NCBI GenBank assembly: GCA_036511675.1
Contig: DATCBU010000116.1
Coordinates: 28,271 to 92,270 of the forward strand
Source: Chersky-840 sp036511675
GTDB lineage: Bacteria; Actinomycetota; Acidimicrobiia; Acidimicrobiales; UBA8190
Direction: 5' to 3'
DNA: 64,000 nucleotides
Shown: in pieces, positions 58,343 to 64,000 of the stretch
Numbering within the stretch: position 1 is the stretch's first letter
How the letters are laid out: each line of letters begins with the position of its first letter
The notes under the pieces: generated by a model
What the model was told of the DNA's origin: nothing
The model's input: the letters and a program-made list of their open reading frames with translations, nothing else
Databases searched by the model: none
Translations under genes and position numbers: made by a program

Positions 58343-59086
58343 TCACCTCCGCCACGGCTCGTAGCCTTCGGTCTCGAGGCGCTCCGCCAGGGTCGGGCCA
58401 CCGCTCTCGACGATCCTGCCGTCCACCAGCACGTGCACGGCGTCAGGGCGCAGGAGCTCCAAGATGCGGGTGTAGTGCGTCACCAGGAGCACCCCCAGCG
58501 ACGGCCGCTCGCCCCGCACGGCCTGCACTCCATCGGCCACGATGCGCAGGGCGTCGATGTCGAGCCCGGAGTCGGTCTCGTCGAGCACCGCCAGCTCCGG
58601 TTCCAGCATGGCCATCTGGAGGATCTCGTTCCGCTTCTTCTCACCACCGGAGAAACCTTCGTTCAGGTGCCGCTCGCCGAAGGCGGGGTCCATGCCCAGG
58701 CGCTTCATCCATTCGAGCATCGACATCCGGACCTCGAGCACCGAACGGTCGTCGCCCACGCGTCCCGACACGGCTTGGCGCAGGAATTGGATCACGGGGA
58801 CGCCGGGGATCTCCTCGGGGTACTGGAAGGCGAGGAACATGCCCGCCTTGGCCCGCACGTCGGTCGGCCACGCCGTGACGTCATCGCCGCGGAAGCGAAT
58901 GGCGCCGGAGGTCACCTGGTACGAGGGATTGCCGAGCAGCGTGCTCGCCAGTGTCGACTTGCCCGAGCCGTTCGGGCCCATCAGGGCATGGAGCTCACCC
59001 TCGCCCACAGCCAGGTCCACGCCGCGCAGGATTTCGGTCCCTTCCACGGCGACGTGCAGGCCCTCGATCTCCAGCAGCGGGGTCAC
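58343..59086 (-). CDS. sufC: Fe-S assembly ATPase SufC (canonical copy)
   Basis: A 247-residue SufC with the standard motifs: MGPNGSGKSTLASTLLG (Walker A), FLAFQYPEEIPGV (Q-loop), EGFSGGEKKRNEILQM (signature), LAVLDETDSGLDIDALR (Walker B/D-loop) and VTHYTRIL (switch). This is the classic form, unlike the paralogue at 51978-52793. GTG 59086 has TAGACT six bases upstream, suggesting a leaderless message and independent regulation from the plus-strand suf genes. Confidence 0.94.
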   Translation of the reverse strand: MTPLLEIEGLHVAVEGTEILRGVDLAVGEGELHALMGPNGSGKSTLASTLLGNPSYQVTSGAIRFRGDDVTAWPTDVRAKAGMFLAFQYPEEIPGVPVIQFLRQAVSGRVGDDRSVLEVRMSMLEWMKRLGMDPAFGERHLNEGFSGGEKKRNEILQMAMLEPELAVLDETDSGLDIDALRIVADGVQAVRGERPSLGVLLVTHYTRILELLRPDAVHVLVDGRIVESGGPTLAERLETEGYEPWRR

Positions 59087-59092
59087 GGCCGC

Positions 59093-59098
59093 AGTCTA
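59093..59098 (-). promoter_or_regulatory. -10 box (TAGACT), leaderless promoter of sufC-sufS-sufU
   Basis: TAGACT on the minus strand ends six bases before GTG 59086. Confidence 0.4.
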
Positions 59099-59225
59099 CC
59101 GTCGCGGCGAGATTTCCACTACGGCCATAGGAGCAATCCCGACACCGCCATACCCCCCTCCCCACCCCCGCCGGGGGCCCGAGGAATGCTCCCACCAGGT
59201 CATTCGGTTCGCGACTTCCGTCCGG

Positions 59226-59231
59226 TAGCGT
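59226..59231 (+). promoter_or_regulatory. -10 box (TAGCGT), leaderless promoter of debranching-type enzyme
   Basis: TAGCGT ends seven bases before GTG 59239; divergent from sufC. Confidence 0.45.
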
Positions 59232-59238
59232 CCCCTCG

Positions 59239-61383
59239 GTGAGCGATCCGTGGACCTTCAGCGGCAAGGTGGCGGGCCTCGGGCAGTCCGGGGGTGCCGT
59301 CACGCTGGTCGACGAGTCCACCTTCGCCATCAGCGGCCACGAGGGCGACGTGGTGACGCCATCGGCCGAGGGCCTGTTCGTCCGGGATACCCGGATCCTG
59401 TCCCGCTTCGAGCTGCGGGTGAACGGCACAAGGCCCGAAGGGCTGGCTGTGGTCTCCGACGACCCCTTCTCGGCGATCTTCGTGTCCCGGTGCCCGCCGC
59501 GCCCCGGCCTGGCCGACTCCACCTTGATGGTGTTCCGCCGCCGGTACGTGGGCCAGGGGATGCGGGAGGACCTGGTCATCCGCAACTTCGGGGACGAGCC
59601 GACGTTCTGTTCGGTGGAGTTGTTCCTCGACTCGGACTTCGCCGACCTCTTCGCCGTGAAGGAGGGCCGTTTCGGGAGCGCGGACGGGGAGATCAGGCGC
59701 GAACACCATGACGGGCAACTCGAGTTCTCCTACCGGCGCGGCACCGTCAGTCGCGGCCTGGTGGTCAACCTCTACCCCAAGCCCGCCTTGGTGGCCGACG
59801 ACCTCGTGAGCTTCGAGGCCATCGTCCCCGCCCACGGGGAGTGGACCGGGTGCCTGGAGTTCCATCCCGTCATCGAGGGCAAGGCCGTCGACCCGCGCTA
59901 CCTGTGCGGGCAACCGGTGGAGCGCGCCGCCCCTGCCGAGCGGCTCGCCAAATGGCGACGCCAGGTCCCGCAGGTCGAGACCGACCACGACGGGTTGCGG
60001 ACCGTCATCGCCTCGAGCGCCGAAGACCTCGGTGCGCTGCGGATCTTCGACCCCGACTATCCCGAACGGGTGGTCTTGGCGGCGGGCGCACCGTGGTTCA
60101 TGACCGTCTTTGGCCGCGACTCCCTCATCACGTCGTGGATGGCGCTGCTCGTCGACCCCGACCTGGCTCTCGGGGTGCTGCAGACCCTGGCTCGTTTCCA
60201 GGGGAAGAACATCGACCCCAGGAGCGAGGAACAGCCGGGTCGGATCCTCCACGAGATGCGGTTCGGCGACGCGCCCTCGCTGTCGCTCGGTGGCGGGAGC
60301 ATCTACTACGGGACCGCCGACGCCACACCGCTCTTTGTCATGCTGCTCGGTGAGCTGCGGCGCTGGGGCCTGGCACGCGAAGTGGTGGACGAGCTTCTTC
60401 CCAACGCGGAGCGGGCTCTCGAGTGGATCGAGAACCACGGCGACCTGGACGGGGACGGGTACGTCGAGTACCAGCGGATGACCGACCGCGGGCTGGCCAA
60501 TCAAGGGTGGAAGGACTCCGCCGACGGCATCCGCTACCGCGACGGCACCGTCGCCCATGCCCCCATTGCCCTGTGTGAGGTCCAGGCCTACGTCTACAGC
60601 GCCTACCTGGCGCGCGCCCACTTCGCCCGTGAGGCGGGCGACGAGACCACCTTCGAGCGGTTCCGCTCCAAGGCGACCCGGCTGAAGACCGAGTTCAACC
60701 GCGACTTCTGGCTCGAGGACCGGGGGTGGTTCGCAGTGGGGCTCGATGCCGACAAGCGACCCATCGACTCCCTGACGTCGAACATCGGCCACTGCCTGTG
60801 GACGGGCATCGTGGACCAGGACAAGGCTCGCGTCGTCGCCGACCAGCTGATGTCACCCGAGCTCAACACCGGATGGGGGATCAGAACCCTGGCTTCGTCG
60901 ATGGGGGGCTACAACCCCATGAGCTATCACTGCGGTTCGGTGTGGCCGCATGACACCGCCATCGTGGCGGCGGGACTGGCCCGCTACGGGTTCATGGACG
61001 ACTCCCTGCGCCTCATCGGCTCGTTGCTGGACGCGGCCCTCAGCCTGGGGGGACGGCTCCCCGAGCTGTATTGCGGGCTGGACCGCTCGGAGTTCTCCTC
61101 TCCGGTCGCCTACCCGACGTCGTGCTCCCCCCAGGCCTGGGCGGCGGCGTCGCCGCTGCTGTGTCTGCGTACCATGCTCCGACTCGACCCCTGGGTGCCC
61201 TACGGCAAGACCTGGTTGTCCCCGATCCTTCCCGAGGGCATGAAATACCTGAAGGTGGCGGGGATCCCGCTGGCCGGATCGCGCGTCACCGTGGAGGTCG
61301 ACGGTAACCACGTCGAGGTGACCGGGCTCCCCCCTGAGGTGGCGCTCATCACCGAGCCCCGCCATCCCGCCACGTCGGTGTGA
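59239..61383 (+). CDS. Amylo-alpha-1,6-glucosidase / glycogen debranching-type enzyme
   Basis: 714 residues. N-terminal domain (to ~230) has the glycogen-debranching N-terminal-type opening FAISGHEGDVVTPSAEGLFVRDTRILSRF. The C-terminal (alpha/alpha)6 barrel includes VFGRDSLITSWMALL, EQPGRILHEMRFG, DGDGYVEYQR and GWKDSADGIRYRDG, and CGSVWPHDTAIVAAGL with probable acid residues. Family knowledge places such enzymes in trimming alpha-1,6 branches or unknown alpha-glucans. No signal peptide, so cytosolic. GTG 59239 has TAGCGT seven bases upstream. Convergent with a lipoprotein gene. Confidence 0.9.
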   Translation: MSDPWTFSGKVAGLGQSGGAVTLVDESTFAISGHEGDVVTPSAEGLFVRDTRILSRFELRVNGTRPEGLAVVSDDPFSAIFVSRCPPRPGLADSTLMVFRRRYVGQGMREDLVIRNFGDEPTFCSVELFLDSDFADLFAVKEGRFGSADGEIRREHHDGQLEFSYRRGTVSRGLVVNLYPKPALVADDLVSFEAIVPAHGEWTGCLEFHPVIEGKAVDPRYLCGQPVERAAPAERLAKWRRQVPQVETDHDGLRTVIASSAEDLGALRIFDPDYPERVVLAAGAPWFMTVFGRDSLITSWMALLVDPDLALGVLQTLARFQGKNIDPRSEEQPGRILHEMRFGDAPSLSLGGGSIYYGTADATPLFVMLLGELRRWGLAREVVDELLPNAERALEWIENHGDLDGDGYVEYQRMTDRGLANQGWKDSADGIRYRDGTVAHAPIALCEVQAYVYSAYLARAHFAREAGDETTFERFRSKATRLKTEFNRDFWLEDRGWFAVGLDADKRPIDSLTSNIGHCLWTGIVDQDKARVVADQLMSPELNTGWGIRTLASSMGGYNPMSYHCGSVWPHDTAIVAAGLARYGFMDDSLRLIGSLLDAALSLGGRLPELYCGLDRSEFSSPVAYPTSCSPQAWAAASPLLCLRTMLRLDPWVPYGKTWLSPILPEGMKYLKVAGIPLAGSRVTVEVDGNHVEVTGLPPEVALITEPRHPATSV

Positions 61384-61430
61384 CCCTCGCCGGCACGGAG
61401 GAGGGGCGGGCGCACCGGCCTCGGCCGTCG

Positions 61431-62450
61431 TCAGTCCCCGGGCAATGCGCGCAGCGCGTCGACCGGGCCGAGCGCGGCGTGAGGAACGTGGTTCTGTGGC
61501 GTTCCCAACGGGACGACGTCGTCGACGACGAGGGTGCTCGTCGCCGTTGACCCGCAGGCGGGATCGAACGGCTTGCGCACCACCACCTGCACCGACGACA
61601 CAGGCGGGGCCGGAACCTCGGTCCAGCCGAAGTAGGCACTGCAGACCGGCATCGTCACCCGCACCGCCGTGCTGGCCGGCCCGACAGGTTCCCAGGGCAC
61701 CGACACCAGCTCCGCCGGGCGGCTGATGCTCGGGGCCAGGACCGGCCCGCTGCACGCCGCTGAGCTCCGGCTCGTGTAGGCGATCACGCTGTGCCCCGTG
61801 TCGGCATCGATGACGACCACCACGTAGCGCGCCGCGAGCCGGGGTGCCCCTGACGTTGTCGGGCAGTCGGCGCCCCACGCCATCCCCACCCACGCCAGGC
61901 GCTTGTCGTACCGGGGGAGTGGCGGCGTCGTCGGTGTGGGCGTCGATGGAATTGTCGGCACCGTCGTCGGTGTGGGGGACGAGGAGGTCGTCGAGGTTCC
62001 GGTGTCCGCGCTCGTCGTGGGTGTCGTCGTGGTTGTCGGGGTTGTCGTGGTTGTCGTAGTTGTCGTAGTCGTCGTGGTTGTCGTGGTTGGTGTCGTGGTG
62101 GTGCCGCCGGCCGGGGTCGTCGTGGTGGCCGGCGCCGAGACCTCGGGTGAGACCGTGGCCCGGCCGAGGCCGAGGACGGCGAACCGGTAGGAACCGTCGA
62201 CAGCGTCGGCGGCGTCGAATATGGCCTGGGCGCTGTGCAGTGAGAGGCGCGGCTTCACCGTGCCGGCCGGCGTCACCACCAGATCCCCGTGGTCGAGCTC
62301 GACACTGGAGATGAAGCGTGCACCCACCACCGATGACAGGGCCGGCAGGTGTGGTGCCACGGCGTTGTGGGTCGTGGTGGAACATGCGCAGAGCAAGCCC
62401 GTCGTGGCGACCAGGACCATGGTGCGAAGCGGGCTCGGCGCGGGTCGCAC
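61431..62450 (-). CDS. Thr-rich lipoprotein of unknown function
   Basis: 339 residues. Signal sequence TMVLVATTGLLCAC with a lipobox-type cysteine near residue 23 indicates a lipid-anchored surface protein. A linker of ~60 threonines and prolines follows the first domain (~25-105), encoded by a low-complexity DNA tract. The C-terminal part carries WVGMAWGADCPT and VVVVIDADTGHSVIAY, with no recognised family. The two domains flank a flexible stalk, as in wall-spanning lipoproteins. Start GTG 62450; the downstream ATG (residue 11) is also possible. Confidence 0.75.
   Translation of the reverse strand: MRPAPSPLRTMVLVATTGLLCACSTTTHNAVAPHLPALSSVVGARFISSVELDHGDLVVTPAGTVKPRLSLHSAQAIFDAADAVDGSYRFAVLGLGRATVSPEVSAPATTTTPAGGTTTTPTTTTTTTTTTTTTTTTPTTTTTPTTSADTGTSTTSSSPTPTTVPTIPSTPTPTTPPLPRYDKRLAWVGMAWGADCPTTSGAPRLAARYVVVVIDADTGHSVIAYTSRSSAACSGPVLAPSISRPAELVSVPWEPVGPASTAVRVTMPVCSAYFGWTEVPAPPVSSVQVVVRKPFDPACGSTATSTLVVDDVVPLGTPQNHVPHAALGPVDALRALPGD
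62012..62106. repeat. Low-complexity GTT/GTC-GTG tract
   Basis: A near-continuous run of GTCGT/GGTTGTC units, on the minus strand coding for poly-Thr with Pro, gives the stalk of the lipoprotein and is likely unstable in length. Confidence 0.8.
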
Positions 62451-62478
62451 GGGCCACAGTCTGCCCGCGGCGCGGCGT

Positions 62479-62484
62479 TAGGCT
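62479..62484 (+). promoter_or_regulatory. -10 box (TAGGCT), leaderless promoter of FGGY kinase
   Basis: TAGGCT ends six bases before ATG 62491. Confidence 0.45.
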
Positions 62485-62490
62485 GCGTCA

Positions 62491-64000
62491 ATGGCGCCCG
62501 AGCCCACCGACTGTGGCCCATCGGCGGCGTCATCTTCCGAGGACGTCTTCGTGCTGGCCGTGGACCTGGGGACAGGCGGGCCCAAGGTGGCCGTGGTCTC
62601 GCCCGCAGGGACCATCGCCGCCAGCGCCTCGGAGCCCGTCGAACTGCACCTTCTGCCTGGTGGCGGCGCCGAGCAGGACCCTGAGGCGTGGTGGGCTGCC
62701 ATCGTGCGCGCCGCCCGGCGTGCTCTCGAGGAGTCCTCGATCAACCCGGCGAGCGTGGTGGGGGTGGGATGCACCGCCCAGTGGTCTGGCACGGTGGCCG
62801 TCGACAGGTCCGGGACTCCGTTGCGGCCGGCGGTGATCTGGATGGACTCCCGGGGCAACACGGCCATGCGGCGCCAGATGCGGGGCAAGGTCAGCGTGCT
62901 GGGTTACGACGTGCGCAAGATCCAGCGCTGGATCCGGCTCACCGGCGGTGCCCCCAGCCAGTCCGGGAAGGATCCCACCGCCCATATCCTGTGGATCCGC
63001 GACACCGAGCCCGATGTCTACGGCGCCACCTTCAAGTTCCTCGAACCGGTGGACTGGCTCAACCAACGCCTGACGGGACGCTTCTCGGCTTCCTACGACT
63101 CGATCGCGGCGCACTGGGTCACCGACAACAGGCGCATCGATTCGGTCGACTACGACGAGTCGTTGTTGCACATGTCGGGGCTCGAGCGCTCCAAGCTCCC
63201 CGACCTCGTCCCGTCGGCCACCATCATGGGCACGCTGCGGGCCGAGGCGGCGCACGAGCTCGGCCTTCCCGAGGGCGTACCCGTCGCGACCGGCACCGGC
63301 GACGTGCATTCTGCTGCCGTGGGATCGGGCGCGGTGCAAGACTTCGCCGGCCACCTTTACATCGGGACGTCTTCGTGGATCTCGTGCCACGTGCCGTTCA
63401 AGAAGACCGATGCCTTCCGGAATGTGGCCTCGATCCCCGCCGCCATTCCCGGTCGCTACATGGTCGCCGACGAGCACGAGACCGCCGGGGCCTGCTTGAC
63501 CTTCTTGGCCGAGAACGTGCTGTTCGACGGCAAGGGCCCGCATCCCGGCGTCGGCAACGTCTATCGGTACTTCGACGACGTGGCGGCCAAGGTGGCGCCC
63601 GGGTCGCACGGAGCCATGTTCACACCCTGGCTCAACGGAGAGCGCTCTCCGGTGGACGACCACACCATCCGCGGAGGGTTTCACAACCTGTCGCTCTCCA
63701 CGTCGCGCCACGACCTGGTACGCGCCGTCTACGAAGGGGTGGCCCTCAACAGTCGCTGGTTGCTGGGCGCCGTCGAGCGGTTCGTGGGCCGACCGTTCGA
63801 GACCCTGGCCTTCATCGGCGGTGGGGCCAACTCCGATGTCTGGGCGCAGATCCACGCTGACGCCATGGGCCGCCGGATCCGCCAGGTCGCCGACCCCGTC
63901 CTCGCCAATGTCCGCGGCGCCGGCCTCCTGACGCTGTTGGCACTGGGCCGTGTCACCGTTGCCGACATCCCCGCCATGGTGAAGATGGGGAAGACCTTCG
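62491..64000 (+). CDS. FGGY-family carbohydrate kinase, xylulokinase-like (3' end outside window)
   Basis: At least 503 residues, open to the right edge. LAVDLGTGGPKVAVVS is the phosphate-1 motif (here GTGGPK rather than the common GTSS), GVGCTAQWSGTVAVD and VIWMDSRG form the sugar site, VATGTGDVHSAAVGSG contains the catalytic Asp, and FIGGGANSDVWAQIHADAMGR is the FGGY signature region. It would phosphorylate a sugar or polyol with ATP; the exact sugar is not predictable. ATG 62491 sits six bases after TAGGCT. The ~15 extra N-terminal residues before the ATPase fold are Ser/Ala-rich. Confidence 0.88.
   Translation, partial: MAPEPTDCGPSAASSSEDVFVLAVDLGTGGPKVAVVSPAGTIAASASEPVELHLLPGGGAEQDPEAWWAAIVRAARRALEESSINPASVVGVGCTAQWSGTVAVDRSGTPLRPAVIWMDSRGNTAMRRQMRGKVSVLGYDVRKIQRWIRLTGGAPSQSGKDPTAHILWIRDTEPDVYGATFKFLEPVDWLNQRLTGRFSASYDSIAAHWVTDNRRIDSVDYDESLLHMSGLERSKLPDLVPSATIMGTLRAEAAHELGLPEGVPVATGTGDVHSAAVGSGAVQDFAGHLYIGTSSWISCHVPFKKTDAFRNVASIPAAIPGRYMVADEHETAGACLTFLAENVLFDGKGPHPGVGNVYRYFDDVAAKVAPGSHGAMFTPWLNGERSPVDDHTIRGGFHNLSLSTSRHDLVRAVYEGVALNSRWLLGAVERFVGRPFETLAFIGGGANSDVWAQIHADAMGRRIRQVADPVLANVRGAGLLTLLALGRVTVADIPAMVKMGKTF

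Noticed and set aside
1..64000. Prophage, integron or plasmid origin
   Set aside because: No integrase, phage structural, relaxase or iteron genes were seen apart from the IS remnant at 16258-16377.

Overview
The window is high-G+C DNA with dense, short-gapped, bidirectional gene packing, and it looks like a chromosomal segment of an actinobacterium. NlpC/P60 RipA-like hydrolases, a LytR-CpsA-Psr protein, a TIGR03084-type protein, many F420/FMN luciferase-like oxidoreductases, a split SUF operon and numerous GTG starts fit a deep-branching lineage such as Acidimicrobiia; this placement is inference from gene content. No rRNA, phage structural genes or CRISPR array were seen. One tRNA gene and one decayed insertion-sequence fragment are present.

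Layout. 1-7404: an envelope polysaccharide locus (two polytopic membrane proteins, a methyltransferase and a 1165-residue sulfotransferase-like/methyltransferase/double GT2 fusion). 7485-16148: aminotransferase, GNAT, lipid acyltransferase plus epimerase, a coiled-coil NlpC/P60 hydrolase, a type-B carboxylesterase, and a polyprenyl-phosphate-type GT2 plus methyltransferase pair. 16174-16378: a tRNA with anticodon UAA and a short variable loop, followed by an IS481-like remnant. 16579-23802: MarR regulator, TIGR03084 protein, divergent Lgt, SDR, second NlpC/P60 protein, dienelactone hydrolase, DUF885-like metalloprotein. 23888-28996: an ethylmalonyl-CoA pathway-like module (CoA-ester lyase, methylsuccinyl-CoA dehydrogenase-like enzyme, MaoC hydratase) with a methyltransferase, a small conserved protein and MutY. 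29025-36941: assorted hydrolases and oxidoreductases, ending with an oligopeptidase B.

37029-47176 is the most unusual stretch: on one strand lie a 1298-residue protein with the architecture of animal soluble adenylyl cyclase (two complementary cyclase halves, ATPase, TPR), a secreted sedolisin peptidase, a secreted Ig/TIG-like protein, an FtsX-type permease and an ABC ATPase fused to a cyclic-nucleotide-binding domain. Together they suggest a cyclic-nucleotide-gated envelope transport or secretion unit. 47376-59086 carries the Fe-S assembly genes split over two strands: sufB, a four-Cys protein, sufD, Rieske protein and a divergent sufC on the plus strand, and canonical sufC, sufS and sufU on the minus strand, with a dienoyl-CoA isomerase-like gene, a luciferase-like oxidoreductase, a hydrolase and an LCP protein interspersed. 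59239-64000: glycogen debranching-type enzyme, Thr-rich lipoprotein and the start of an FGGY sugar kinase.

Expression signals. At least 16 genes have a TANNNT hexamer 6-8 bases before the start codon and no Shine-Dalgarno, the signature of leaderless transcription; this was used to choose many starts. Operon-internal genes mostly overlap by GTGA/ATGA/TTGA. Only five TTA codons were noticed, in the polysaccharide locus, the cyclase and the sedolisin.
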